This document shows positions 36,803-46,092 of a DNA stretch of 64,000 nucleotides, piece after piece (the stretch's first letter is position 1; the number at the start of each line of letters is the position of its first letter). The stretch comes from Rhizobium sp. P40RR-XXII (GTDB lineage Bacteria > Pseudomonadota > Alphaproteobacteria > Rhizobiales > Rhizobiaceae), in NCBI RefSeq assembly GCF_012641405.1, contig NZ_JABAII010000004.1, forward strand, positions 124,001-188,000, read 5' to 3'. The position numbers were made by a program, and so were the translations under genes. Under the pieces are notes generated by a model. That model did no database searches. It saw only the letters and a program-made list of their open reading frames with translations, and had not been told where the DNA came from.

Positions 36803-38104
36803 ATGATCCATCTACGTGGGGCCAAGGCCCTTCGCATCGCAGCTGTCGCCGCCACGACCGGCTTGGCGATCCTGGCCGGCGCGACGGGCGCTGCCGCCGA
36901 CACCGTCGTCAAATGGCTGCATCTGGAAACCGATCCGAACTATGTCGCCGTCTGGCGCAAGATCGCGGATCAGTATGAGGCCAAGCATCCCGGCACGAAG
37001 ATCGAGATGCAGTTTCTGGCCAACGAGGCCTTCAAGGCGAAGCTGCCGACGCTCTTGCAATCGAAGGACGCGCCCGATTTCTTCTTCAGCTGGGGTGGAG
37101 GCGTCTTGAAGCAGCAGCAGCAGACCGGCACGCTGCTGGATCTGACCGCGGCGATGAACGCCAAGGATGGCGCCTGGCTGAAGAGCTACAATCAGGCGGC
37201 CGTCAAGGGCCTGACCTTCGACAACAAGATCAGCGCTGTACCCTACAAGCTCGGCACGGTTTCCTTCTTCTATAACAAGGCGCTGTTCGCCAAGGCCGGC
37301 GTCGACGCCAATGCCATCAAGAGCTGGGACGATTATCTGGCCGCCGTCAAGAAGATCAAGGCTGCCGGCATCGCGCCGATCGCGGGCGGTGGCGGCGAGA
37401 AATGGCCGATCCATTTCTACTGGAGCTATCTGGTGATGCGCGACGGCGGTCAGCAGGTCTTCAGCGACGCCAAGAACGGCAAGGGCAACGGTTTCAACGA
37501 CCCGGCCATCATCAAGGCCGGCGAACAGCTTGCCGAGCTTGGCAAGCTCGAACCCTTCCAGCCCGGCTATCTCGGCACCACCTGGCCGCAGGCGCTCGGC
37601 GTCTTCGGCGACGGCAAGGCCGCGATGATCCTCGGCTTCGAAAATACGGTTGCCAACCAGCGCACCAATTCCGGCGACGGCAAGGGTCTGACGAATGACA
37701 ATATCGGCCGCTTCGCCTTCCCGGCCGTGACCGGCGGCGCTGGCCTTCCGACCGATACGCTCGGTGGCCTGAACGGCTGGGCCGTCACCAAGAAGGCCCC
37801 GCCCGAGGCGCTGGATTTCCTTGCCTATCTGACCAATGCCGAAAACGAGCGCACCATGGCGCAGGCCGGCATGATCATCCCGGTCGCCGTCGGCGCCGAA
37901 GATGGCGTCAAGGGTCCGCTGATGCACGAAGCTGCCGACCAGCTGGCGCATTCGACCTGGCACCAGAATTTCTTCGACCAGGATCTCGGCCCCTCGGTCG
38001 GCCGCGTCGTCAACGATGTGGCCGTCGGCATCGTCTCCGGCCAGATTTCGCCGAAGGATGGCGCGCAGCAGGTCCAGGACGCCTTCGAACAGGACCAGCT
38101 CTAG
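36803..38104 (+). CDS. extracellular sugar-binding protein of ABC transporter
   Basis: A 433-aa family 1 solute-binding protein with a Sec signal peptide (hydrophobic core ending ATGAAADT near residue 33). Mature start VVKWLHLETDPNYV, then FFFSWGGGVLKQQQ and a C-terminal GRVVNDVAVGIVSGQ fit carbohydrate binders. A ribosome-binding site GGGAGGAG precedes the ATG. First gene of a plus-strand operon with two permeases and an ATPase; a strong hairpin after it would favour its message over the permeases. Substrate unknown; the divergent ThuA-like pair suggests a disaccharide or other glycoside. Confidence 0.9.
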   Translation: MIHLRGAKALRIAAVAATTGLAILAGATGAAADTVVKWLHLETDPNYVAVWRKIADQYEAKHPGTKIEMQFLANEAFKAKLPTLLQSKDAPDFFFSWGGGVLKQQQQTGTLLDLTAAMNAKDGAWLKSYNQAAVKGLTFDNKISAVPYKLGTVSFFYNKALFAKAGVDANAIKSWDDYLAAVKKIKAAGIAPIAGGGGEKWPIHFYWSYLVMRDGGQQVFSDAKNGKGNGFNDPAIIKAGEQLAELGKLEPFQPGYLGTTWPQALGVFGDGKAAMILGFENTVANQRTNSGDGKGLTNDNIGRFAFPAVTGGAGLPTDTLGGLNGWAVTKKAPPEALDFLAYLTNAENERTMAQAGMIIPVAVGAEDGVKGPLMHEAADQLAHSTWHQNFFDQDLGPSVGRVVNDVAVGIVSGQISPKDGAQQVQDAFEQDQL

Positions 38105-38110
38105 CGGCAT

Positions 38111-38148
38111 CCGGCGCCGGCCGCTCCCTTGTGCCGGCGCCGGTTTTT
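38111..38148 (+). terminator. hairpin with U-run between binding protein and permease genes
   Basis: CCGGCGCCGGC (38111-38121) pairs exactly with GCCGGCGCCGG (38133-38143) and is followed by TTTTT. Within an ABC operon such a partial terminator reduces read-through, giving more binding protein than permease. Confidence 0.8.
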
Positions 38149-38176
38149 CCTTGAATTGTAACTGTCGAGACCGCCC

Positions 38177-39115
38177 ATGACCGATGTCAGCGCCACGACC
38201 GCCATGCCTTCCGTCGCAAGAGCGAGGCCGGCTGCAAAACGAAAATCGCCGGCCGCGCGCGGCCGCCTGCCCGTCATCCTGCTGTTCCTGCCGCCGGCGC
38301 TGCTGCTCTTTACCATCTTCGTCATCCTGCCGATGGGGGAGGCGGCCTGGTACAGCCTTTATCGCTGGAACGGCTACGGCCCGCCGACGGAGTTCGTGGG
38401 CTTGCGCAATTTCCAGGTGCTCTTCAAGAACGGCGCCTTCCTGACGTCGCTGAAGAACAATGCGCTCATCATCCTGATTTCGATCGCCATCCAGGTGCCG
38501 CTTGCCATCTGGCTCGCGACGATGCTGGCGCACCGCATTCGCGGCGTCGTGCTCTTCCGGCTGATCTTCTTCTTGCCTTACGTGCTGGCCGAAGTGGCCG
38601 CCGGCCTGATCTGGCGCTTCGTCTATGACGGCGATTACGGCCTGTTTGCCGCGATCGCGCAATTCCTCGGCACGCCGACGCCCTATGTACTCGCCGACAA
38701 GGACCTGGCGATGTATGCCGTGCTCGGCGTGATCGTGTGGAAATATTTCGGCTTCCATATGATGCTGTTCATCGCCGGCATGCAGTCGCTGGACAAGAGC
38801 GTGCTGGAGGCGGCCGAGATCGACGGCGCGACCGGCTGGCAGAAGTTCCGTTACGTGACGCTGCCGCTGCTCGGCTCGACGCTGCGTCTTTCCGTCTTCT
38901 TCGCAGTCGTGGGATCGCTGCAGCTTTTCGACATGATCATGCCGCTCACCGGCGGCGGCCCGTTCAACTCGACGCAGACGATGGTGACCTTCCTCTACAA
39001 TTTCGGCGTTACGCGCATGCAGGTCGGCCTCGGCAGCGCCGTCGGCGTCGTGCTGTTCGTGATCTGCGTCACCCTCGCCTTCGGCTACAAACGGATATTT
39101 ATGCGCAATGACTGA
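38177..39115 (+). CDS. sugar ABC transporter permease (MalF type)
   Basis: A 312-aa membrane protein with a basic, Ala/Pro/Arg-rich cytoplasmic N-terminus of about 30 residues and then LPVILLFLPPALLLFTIFVIL as first span. The docking loop is LEAAEIDGATGWQKFRYVTL. It overlaps the second permease by 8 nt and follows the binding-protein gene after an intercistronic hairpin. Confidence 0.9.
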   Translation: MTDVSATTAMPSVARARPAAKRKSPAARGRLPVILLFLPPALLLFTIFVILPMGEAAWYSLYRWNGYGPPTEFVGLRNFQVLFKNGAFLTSLKNNALIILISIAIQVPLAIWLATMLAHRIRGVVLFRLIFFLPYVLAEVAAGLIWRFVYDGDYGLFAAIAQFLGTPTPYVLADKDLAMYAVLGVIVWKYFGFHMMLFIAGMQSLDKSVLEAAEIDGATGWQKFRYVTLPLLGSTLRLSVFFAVVGSLQLFDMIMPLTGGGPFNSTQTMVTFLYNFGVTRMQVGLGSAVGVVLFVICVTLAFGYKRIFMRND

Positions 39116-39956
39116 TATCGCTTCATCCGTTCGACTGACCACCGGCACGAAGATCTATCTTTATGTGTCGCTGACCCTCATTGCCGCCATCGTGCTGATC
39201 CCGCTGCTGACGACTGCGCTCGGCGGCTTCAAGACGCTCGGCGATCTCCGCACCAATCCGTTCGGCCTGCCGGTCGAGTGGCATTTCGAGAATTATACCG
39301 GCATCCTGTTCGGTGACCGCTATTGGCGGCAGATGATGAATTCCCTGATCATCGCCGTTCTCACCGTGTTCCTGACGCTGTCGGTCTCGGCCATGGCCGC
39401 CTTCGCCTTCGCGCATGTAAAATTCTTCGGCTCGAACTTCCTCTTGAACTATTTCCTCATCGGCCTGATGTTCCCGGCCGCCACCGCCATCCTGCCGCTC
39501 TTCATCCGCATCCGCGATCTCGGCCTGCTCAACACCTATTGGGGCGTAGTGCTGCCGCAGGTGGCTTTCGGTCTCGGCATGAGCATCCTTCTCTTCCGGA
39601 ACTATTTTCGAAACCTTCCGGAAGAATTGTTCCAGGCGGCCTTTGTCGATGGTTGCGGCTATATCCGTTTCTTCTGGCATATTTCATTGCCGCTCTCGCG
39701 GCCGATCATCGCGACCGTCAGCATCATTTCCTTCGTCGGCAGCTGGAACAGCTACATCCTGCCGCTGATCATGCTGAACTCGGACTCGATCTATCCCTGG
39801 CCGCTCGGCATGATGGTCTATAGCGGCGAATTCGGCACGGAATGGGAGCTGGTGCTCGCCTTCATCACGCTGACCATCCTGCCCACCGTCATCGTCTTCT
39901 TCCTGGCGCAGAAGCACATCATTGCCGGCCTCACCGCCGGCGCGGTGAAATCCTGA
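39108..39956 (+). CDS. sugar ABC transporter permease (MalG type)
   Basis: A 282-aa membrane protein with six spans, the first IYLYVSLTLIAAIVLIPLL. The docking loop is FQAAFVDGCGYIRFFWHISL. It starts within the last codons of the MalF-type gene and is followed after 21 nt by the ATPase gene. Confidence 0.9.
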   Translation: MTDIASSVRLTTGTKIYLYVSLTLIAAIVLIPLLTTALGGFKTLGDLRTNPFGLPVEWHFENYTGILFGDRYWRQMMNSLIIAVLTVFLTLSVSAMAAFAFAHVKFFGSNFLLNYFLIGLMFPAATAILPLFIRIRDLGLLNTYWGVVLPQVAFGLGMSILLFRNYFRNLPEELFQAAFVDGCGYIRFFWHISLPLSRPIIATVSIISFVGSWNSYILPLIMLNSDSIYPWPLGMMVYSGEFGTEWELVLAFITLTILPTVIVFFLAQKHIIAGLTAGAVKS

Positions 39957-39977
39957 GCCTTATTGGAGCACAAACAA

Positions 39978-41048
39978 ATGGCATCCGTCGAACTGCACAA
40001 CATCCACAAGGCCTATGGGGCGCTGACCGTCATCCACGATATCTCACTGGCGATCGAGGACGGCGAGTTCATCGCGCTCGTCGGTCCCTCCGGCTGTGGC
40101 AAGTCCACCCTGCTGCGGATGATCGCCGGGCTTGAGGAAATCACCGATGGCGACGTGTCGATCGGCGGGCAGGTGGTTAACGCCATGACGCCGCGCGAGC
40201 GCAACATCGCCATGGTCTTCCAGTCCTACGCACTTTATCCGCATATGACGGTCGCCGAGAATATGGGCTTCAACCTGAAGCTCTCGGGCGAGACCAAGCC
40301 GGTCATCGAGCAGCGGGTCAACGAAGCTGCGCGCATGCTCGATCTCACCAAGCTGCTCGACCGCAAGCCGGCGCAGCTTTCCGGCGGCCAGCGCCAGCGT
40401 GTCGCCATGGGCCGCGCCATCGTGCGCAATCCCGCCGTCTTCCTGTTCGACGAGCCGCTCTCCAACCTCGATGCGAAACTGCGTGTACAGATGCGCTCGG
40501 AAATCAAGGCGCTGCATCAGAAGGTGCAGACCACCTCGATCTACGTCACCCATGACCAGATCGAGGCGATGACGCTGGCAGACCGCATCGTCGTGCTGAA
40601 CCAGGGCCGGATCGAGCAGCAGGGCACGCCGATCGAACTTTACCGCAAACCGGCCAATCTCTTCGTCGCCGGCTTCATCGGCTCGCCGGCCATGAATTTC
40701 CTCGACGGCGTGGTCGAAGGTATCGAGGGCTCCCCTGCCGTGCGGCTGAAGGACAGTACGCCGGTGCGCATTGCCGGAGAACGCAAGGTGAAGGCGGGCC
40801 AGAGCGTGAAGATCGGCCTCAGGCCGGAGCATCTGAGCCTTGCCAGCAACGGCTCGCCGCTCACCGGCCAGACTTTGCTGGTCGAGCCGACGGGCGCGCA
40901 GATGCATGTGCTCTTCGACCTCGCGGGCGAGCAGGTGACGGCCGTGGTCGATGGCGAGGCGCCGGTGCGCTACGGGCAGCCGCTGAATGTCTCGGTGAGC
41001 CCGGAGCAGGTCTATGTCTTCGACGCGTCGAGCGGCCTTGCTCTTTAG
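39978..41048 (+). CDS. sugar ABC transporter ATP-binding protein (UgpC/MalK type)
   Basis: A 356-aa ATPase with Walker A GPSGCGKST, signature LSGGQRQRVAMGRA, Walker B VFLFDEP and H-loop YVTHDQIEAM, plus the C-terminal regulatory domain (LRPEHLSL). The ATG at 39978 has GGAG 11 nt upstream; a TTG 15 nt earlier is possible. Last gene of the plus-strand transporter operon; its stop overlaps the convergent DUF427 gene by 4 nt, leaving no room for a terminator outside coding sequence. Confidence 0.9.
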   Translation: MASVELHNIHKAYGALTVIHDISLAIEDGEFIALVGPSGCGKSTLLRMIAGLEEITDGDVSIGGQVVNAMTPRERNIAMVFQSYALYPHMTVAENMGFNLKLSGETKPVIEQRVNEAARMLDLTKLLDRKPAQLSGGQRQRVAMGRAIVRNPAVFLFDEPLSNLDAKLRVQMRSEIKALHQKVQTTSIYVTHDQIEAMTLADRIVVLNQGRIEQQGTPIELYRKPANLFVAGFIGSPAMNFLDGVVEGIEGSPAVRLKDSTPVRIAGERKVKAGQSVKIGLRPEHLSLASNGSPLTGQTLLVEPTGAQMHVLFDLAGEQVTAVVDGEAPVRYGQPLNVSVSPEQVYVFDASSGLAL

Positions 41049-41422
41049 GTGATGATATCGATCGAATCGACGCGATCCGGATAGAAGGCCATGTGGTCCT
41101 TGATCCGGCTGACGGACGCATAGGGATTTTCATAGGTCCAGATCGCGTTCACCGAACGCTCGCCGCCGGCCGGGATGCTGTAATACGAGCATTCGCCCTT
41201 GTAGGGGCAGTAGGTCTTGTGGCTGGTCCTTTGCAGCAAGGACATGTCGACATCGCTACGGGGAATGTAGAGGACGGCCGGATAGGATGCCTCCTTGAGC
41301 GACAGCGCCTCATGCGTGTCGGCAATCATCTTGCCGGCGACGGAGACGGTGACATGGGCATACTTCTCTTCGATCGTGATGGGGTGATCTGGACCGGGGA
41401 TTTTGACCAGCTTTTCGGACAT
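41045..41422 (-). CDS. DUF427 family protein
   Basis: A 125-aa soluble protein of the DUF427 family. It shows the conserved VAGKMIADTHEALSL, YPAVLYIPRSDVDMSLL and HKTYCPYKGECSYYSI, with a CPYKG-C pattern. The biochemical role is unknown. It is convergent with the ABC operon and 115 nt after the TetR gene on the same strand. Confidence 0.82.
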   Translation of the reverse strand: MSEKLVKIPGPDHPITIEEKYAHVTVSVAGKMIADTHEALSLKEASYPAVLYIPRSDVDMSLLQRTSHKTYCPYKGECSYYSIPAGGERSVNAIWTYENPYASVSRIKDHMAFYPDRVDSIDIIT

Positions 41423-41537
41423 TTTTGCTCTCCGCAGCTTTGATAATGGCCAGGCACAAGGCTACGACGGCGGTAGACGCGCCTGACGATTCGCGTTCAA
41501 AAAAACATATAGGAAGCATCCCGCCGATTATCAGGCC

Positions 41538-42161
41538 CTATGGCGTCGGCAATTTCGGCGCACCCCAGCGCAATCCATCCATCAACAGGCGCACGAGACG
41601 CCGGGCGCGATCGTGCCATTCCGGCGAATTGGGCATGGAATAGGCCCCCGTCAGGGCATGCAGCACGTCCGTGCTGTCGACATCGGCGCGGATCGAACCG
41701 GCGGCGACCGCTCTTTCGATCAGGCCGGCAAGTGCGACGGGCACCTTGCCGTAGCTGTCGGCGAAGAGCTTGGAGTTGCTGTTGACAAGAATGCGCAGGC
41801 TATCGGCCATGCCACGCTTGGTGGCAAGATATCCGACGAAGCGATGCATCCATTCCTCCAGGGCCTGATCGGGGGCAAGTTCGCCGGAGAGCGTCTCGGC
41901 CGCCGCGCATAGCGCCTCGACTTCGTGACGATAGACCACCTCCACGAGATGCTCGCGGCTGGGGAAATGGCGATAGAGCGTTCCGATCCCGACATTCGCC
42001 TGTCGTGCTATATCCTCCAGCGAGGCGGCGGTGCCGTGGCTCGCGAAGGCATGCGCCGCGACTTCGATCAGCATGTCGCGGTTGCGTTGCGCATCGGCGC
42101 GCAGACGCCTGCTTTCGCTTGGCAAGCGATCCTTCGGTTCCGGCAACGGCTTGCGCGCCAA
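41538..42161 (-). CDS. TetR/AcrR family transcriptional regulator
   Basis: A 207-aa regulator with DMLIEVAAHAFASHGTAASL and then IARQANVGIGTLYRHFPSREHL as helix-turn-helix (about 28-68), followed by an SBD-type C-terminal domain (ILVNSNSKLFADSYGKV). No ATG fits the family start; a TTG at 42161 preceded by AAGGAG gives the likely N-terminus (read as fMet). It may regulate the DUF427 gene downstream or act elsewhere; the target is not evident. Confidence 0.82.
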   Translation of the reverse strand: MARKPLPEPKDRLPSESRRLRADAQRNRDMLIEVAAHAFASHGTAASLEDIARQANVGIGTLYRHFPSREHLVEVVYRHEVEALCAAAETLSGELAPDQALEEWMHRFVGYLATKRGMADSLRILVNSNSKLFADSYGKVPVALAGLIERAVAAGSIRADVDSTDVLHALTGAYSMPNSPEWHDRARRLVRLLMDGLRWGAPKLPTP

Positions 42162-42342
42162 TGTCTGCTCCTTACAGATTGTCTTGTGGACGATTTCGGC
42201 ATGCCTGTCATAGGCACGCGGCGATACCGTCTCTATGGCGATGTATCGGAGGATTGTTATCGCATTCGGCACCGACGCGCCATTGCCACCCGCGCGGAGC
42301 GCGAAATGGCGGCGCATAGACCGGCTTCTGGCTGGTTTACGG

Positions 42343-44184
42343 TTACGGCGTGCCGAAATGGTTCGGCCCGAAACTGGGTCCGAGGCTCGCGCCCAAATTC
42401 GGCCCCTGATCGAAGCTGGAAAAGGGTTCGGGCGGATTGTCGCGGGCCGGCGGAACATCGAGATAGCTCATGATGTTTTCGACGTGGCTGACCTGCGAGC
42501 GCAGGCTGTCGAGCGACTTGCCGGTGAGATTCGTGCCGGCCGGCAATTGCGCCGTCAGCGGGTTTTCATAGCGGCCGTTGACGCGCAGTTCATAATAGAG
42601 ATGCGGGCCGGTGGAGTAGCCGGTCGACCCGACATAGGCGATGACTTGCCCCTGCGTGACGCGCTGGCCGACGCGTAAAGACTGCGGCGTTGCGGAGATA
42701 TGGGCATAGGTGGTTTCATAGCCGCCGTCATGACGGATGCGGACATATTTGCCGTAGCCGGTTTCCCAGGAAATCTTCTCGACGATGCCGTCGCCGGCCG
42801 CCTGAATGGGGCTACCCATCGGCGCGCGGAAATCGACGCCGTTGTGGAATTTCTTCACGCCGAGAATGGGATGGATGCGCCAGGCAAAACCATCGCCGAG
42901 CGTGCCGTTCGGCACGGGGCGGTGTACGAGTGACTTAGCGACCGAGTGACCGCTTTCATCGTAGAATTCCGAGGAACCGTCGCCTCCGTCCCTATGCAGA
43001 TAGAAGCGATGCGTGTCGCCATCGGCATGGAATTCGATGAACATAAGCTCGTTGCGGCCGTCATCCGACTTTCGGAAGAGGAGGTCGACGCTGTCGGGAG
43101 CGTCCTCGATGCTCGTCAGCGAAACGCCTTTGGTCTTGGCGAGCTTGATGAGCTGCAAGGCATATTCCTTGCTCAGGCCGGATCTCTCCAGCTTGGCGCT
43201 GACCGCAGCCTCGTCATTGCCGTCGACGTTCCTGAGATCGACCGCCGCTACTTCCGAAGAGGACGGCGCCTCGGCCTGACTTTCGCTATAGAGGGTCGAA
43301 AACAGGCTGTCGTTGGCCATCGGCACGAAGCCGTTGGCATCGTCGCGGGCAACGACCCGCTCCGGCGTTTTGTCGCCGCTGAGGCGGGCCATGATCAGTT
43401 TCGGGCGTGCGTGCGGACCCGTCTTCTCGAGCAGCAGTTCCAGGCTGTCGCCGGGCGAAACCGTATCGGTCTCCAGGGCGCGCTGCAGCTCGTCGCCGGC
43501 GTCGCTGCCGAGGCCCGCGGAAGCCAGGATGTCCTGCAGATCCTGCTTGTCCTTCGGCATGGAGACCAGTCGGTGGAATTCACGGCCCTGCTCGCCGGTC
43601 GTCGCCTTCGATACGCTGACGTTCAGCGGGACGCCGCGAACGGGGAAGCGCGAGCGGCGCACGGTGTCGTAATGCGTCGTTTGCGGGTAGATGCCGTCGC
43701 GGATATCCGAAAGCGACGGTGGCGAGAACATCTCATTGTCGGCACGCTCGCCGCCATAGGCGACATTGATGGCTTCGGCACCGTTGCGCGCACTTTCGGA
43801 CTCGTCGGATTTGAAGACGAGCGTGGTGCGATGGTAGGTGAAGATGCGGGTTTCGCCGCTGGAGAGCTTTTCCGCAACCTGAGCGAAGCGAGCGCCGTCG
43901 AAACGCTGTTTTGCCGCCAACCGGCTGCCCTTGGGCATTGCAGGCTGGGGATGGGCGAGCTCCGCCGTGCGCATGGGCACGGCTTGTTCGATCGTATGAC
44001 GCGCCAGCAGCGGATAGAGCACGGTGGCAAGCAGCCCAAAGGATGCGGTGCCCGCCAGGCCGATGGCGATCAGATGGCGCAGATGGGCGGAGCGCGGCAG
44101 AAATGGAATGTGAAAATCATGATGCGGCCGCGCCTGGATGGCAGCCTCTGCAGGAAATTGAACGCGCAATGGACTTTCGGCCAT
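42343..44184 (-). CDS. M23 family metallopeptidase, membrane-anchored
   Basis: A 613-aa protein with one N-terminal membrane segment (HLIAIGLAGTASFGLLATVLY, about 36-56) and a long periplasmic region. The peptidase domain near the C-terminus has the zinc-site HNGVDF, the catalytic YAHIS and the terminal HLYYEL pattern (GPHLYYELRVNG). Such LytM-like enzymes cleave peptidoglycan crosslinks or activate amidases, usually at septation. The middle region may hold an OapA/LysM-like opening (SPGDSLELLLEKTG). Pro/Phe-rich tail at the end. Monocistronic, 132 nt after mntH on the same strand. Confidence 0.87.
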   Translation of the reverse strand: MAESPLRVQFPAEAAIQARPHHDFHIPFLPRSAHLRHLIAIGLAGTASFGLLATVLYPLLARHTIEQAVPMRTAELAHPQPAMPKGSRLAAKQRFDGARFAQVAEKLSSGETRIFTYHRTTLVFKSDESESARNGAEAINVAYGGERADNEMFSPPSLSDIRDGIYPQTTHYDTVRRSRFPVRGVPLNVSVSKATTGEQGREFHRLVSMPKDKQDLQDILASAGLGSDAGDELQRALETDTVSPGDSLELLLEKTGPHARPKLIMARLSGDKTPERVVARDDANGFVPMANDSLFSTLYSESQAEAPSSSEVAAVDLRNVDGNDEAAVSAKLERSGLSKEYALQLIKLAKTKGVSLTSIEDAPDSVDLLFRKSDDGRNELMFIEFHADGDTHRFYLHRDGGDGSSEFYDESGHSVAKSLVHRPVPNGTLGDGFAWRIHPILGVKKFHNGVDFRAPMGSPIQAAGDGIVEKISWETGYGKYVRIRHDGGYETTYAHISATPQSLRVGQRVTQGQVIAYVGSTGYSTGPHLYYELRVNGRYENPLTAQLPAGTNLTGKSLDSLRSQVSHVENIMSYLDVPPARDNPPEPFSSFDQGPNLGASLGPSFGPNHFGTP

Positions 44185-44316
44185 GAAGTGAGGAACCCTG
44201 CAGACTGCGGTGGGCCCAAACTAGGGCAAATCGTGGCGAAATCTAGGCAAATATTACGAGTCCGTTAATTGTCGTGATCATCCACAGATCCAGATTCGCG
44301 CGTTCAAAATGATTCG

Positions 44317-45675
44317 TCAACCGAAGATGGTGTCGTAGAGCAGCTTGAAGTTCAGCAGCAGGATGATTGCCGCGACCGCCCAGGAAAGGACGGCAATGTT
44401 TCTGGATACGGTGAAACTGCCCATTTTCTCACGGTTCGTGACGAACTGGACCAGCGGGATGACCGCGAAAGGCAGCTGCATGGACAGGACAACCTGGCTC
44501 AGCACGAGGAGATTCGCGGTGCCCTTTTCACCATAGATGGCGGTTACGAACACAACCGGAATAATTGCGAGGCCGCGCGTCAAAAGCCGTCTTGCCCAGT
44601 GCGGAATTCGCAGCCGGAGAAAGCCTTCCATGACGATCTGGCCGGCAAGCGTCGCCGTGACGGTCGAGTTGAGGCCGGAGGCCAGCAGCGCCACCGCAAA
44701 CAGCGTCGATGCGATGCCGAGGCCGAGCAGTGGCGACAGGAGCTCATATGCCTGACCGATCTCGGCGACATCGGAGTGGCCGGTGGTGTGGAAGGCGGCT
44801 GCTGCAACGATCAGGATGGCGGCATTGACGAACAGCGCCAGCATCAGTGCGACGGTGCTGTCGACGGTTGCCCATTTGATGGCGTCGCGGCGTCCTTCTT
44901 CCGTGCGCTTGTATGCCCGCGTCTGCACGATCGAGGAGTGCAGGTAGAGGTTATGCGGCATGACCGTCGCGCCGATGATGCCCATGGCAATATAGAGCAT
45001 TTGGTGATTGGTGACGATTTCGGGCGAGGGGATGAAGCCGTCGAGGATCGCTGCAACCGGCGGGGCGGCGGCGGCAATCTGGACGGCAAAACAGGTGGCA
45101 ATGACGATCAGCAACGCGATGACGAAGGCTTCGAGGTAGCGGAAGCCCTTGTTCATCAGGAGGAGCAGCAGGAAGGCGTCAAGCGCGGTGATCAGCGCGC
45201 CGCCGATCAGCGGAATTCCGAAAAGCAGCTGCAGCGCGATTGCCGTGCCGATGACTTCCGCAAGGTCGCAAGCGATGATGGCGAGTTCGCAGGCGAACCA
45301 GAGCGCCAGGTTGACGGGTCGCGGATAGTGATCGCGACAGGCCTGGGCGAGGTCGCGGCCGGTGGCGATGCCGAGCCTGGCCGACAGTGCCTGCAGCAGG
45401 ATCGCCATCAGGTTCGACAGCATGATGACGGCAAGCAGCGTATAGCCGAACTGCGCCCCGCCGGTGAGATCCGTCGCCCAGTTGCCGGGGTCCATGTACC
45501 CGACGGAGATCATATAGCCTGGGCCGAGGAAGGCGATCAGGCGCCGGATCCAGCTGCCGGCATCAGGAACCTTAACAGTCGAATTGACTTCCGGAAGGCT
45601 CGGGCGGTCGTCCTCGTCACGGCTCGCGAACTTCCATGTGCGTTCCTGCGTGGCGGCTTCCTGAAATTGCGTCAT
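44317..45675 (-). CDS. mntH: Nramp family divalent metal (manganese) transporter MntH
   Basis: A 452-aa inner-membrane transporter. The first membrane helix carries the metal-binding DPGN motif ([13 protein letters not shown]), and helix 6 carries [10 protein letters not shown], both diagnostic of Nramp. About eleven hydrophobic segments can be counted. It imports Mn2+ with protons. A ribosome-binding GGAG lies upstream of the ATG at 45675. The AT-rich leader (45710-45765) contains GGCTATATTT close to an ATGCAATA element, reminiscent of Mn-responsive MntR/Mur operators, but symmetry is poor. Confidence 0.92.
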   Translation of the reverse strand: MTQFQEAATQERTWKFASRDEDDRPSLPEVNSTVKVPDAGSWIRRLIAFLGPGYMISVGYMDPGNWATDLTGGAQFGYTLLAVIMLSNLMAILLQALSARLGIATGRDLAQACRDHYPRPVNLALWFACELAIIACDLAEVIGTAIALQLLFGIPLIGGALITALDAFLLLLLMNKGFRYLEAFVIALLIVIATCFAVQIAAAAPPVAAILDGFIPSPEIVTNHQMLYIAMGIIGATVMPHNLYLHSSIVQTRAYKRTEEGRRDAIKWATVDSTVALMLALFVNAAILIVAAAAFHTTGHSDVAEIGQAYELLSPLLGLGIASTLFAVALLASGLNSTVTATLAGQIVMEGFLRLRIPHWARRLLTRGLAIIPVVFVTAIYGEKGTANLLVLSQVVLSMQLPFAVIPLVQFVTNREKMGSFTVSRNIAVLSWAVAAIILLLNFKLLYDTIFG

Positions 45676-46092
45676 GCGGGGCTCCGGGGGGAGGATCGGA
45701 TTTTGAAGTTACTAATTAAATATGCCAGGTAACAAATTTATGCAATAGGCTATATTTCATGGTTTTTACATTTCATAGGACCAAAATGCCAATTTCCTGG
45801 CCCTTGTGGCAGGGCGTCGGGGCCAGTGTCGGAGGCAACCGGGTGATTTGCTCGATGGGGAAAGGAGTCCGTCCGGCTTGACCGTTACGACGGGGAAGAC
45901 GGTGCCCCGGTCGCCCCGCGCATCAACCGATTGCGGGCCGAATGCTTGCAAGGGATCGGGATCGCAACATTCTCGGCAGCGTTTGCCGAGCGGATAGTGA
46001 CCATGGGGCTATCCGAGGAACCTGGGTCTACCAGTCATCGAAGGCCTTCCGCTTGAAATCGGCGGCAGCGGAAGGCAGTTTCCATTCAGCGC
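45676..46092. other. 417-bp gap upstream of mntH
   Basis: No credible gene is seen between mntH and the dioxygenase-like gene on the same strand. The first 90 nt are AT-rich and should contain the mntH promoter and metal-responsive operator. The rest (45800-46060) is GC-rich with many short palindromic segments, so the mntH leader could be structured; no known riboswitch consensus fits well. Confidence 0.4.

Noticed and set aside
36812..39148. Minus-strand open frame of 778 codons
   Set aside because: Antisense to a sugar-binding protein and permease with intact motifs; its translation is rich in His, Glu and Arg without any fold signal.
41045..41133. Gene overlap of ABC ATPase and DUF427 as an assembly error
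   Set aside because: Both proteins end at natural C-termini and a 4-nt convergent overlap is normal.
45800..45960. Possible cobalamin-type riboswitch in the mntH leader
   Set aside because: On the minus strand GACACTGG and CCCCGTCGTAACGGT recall parts of the B12 element, but the other conserved blocks are absent and manganese uptake is not a usual B12 target.
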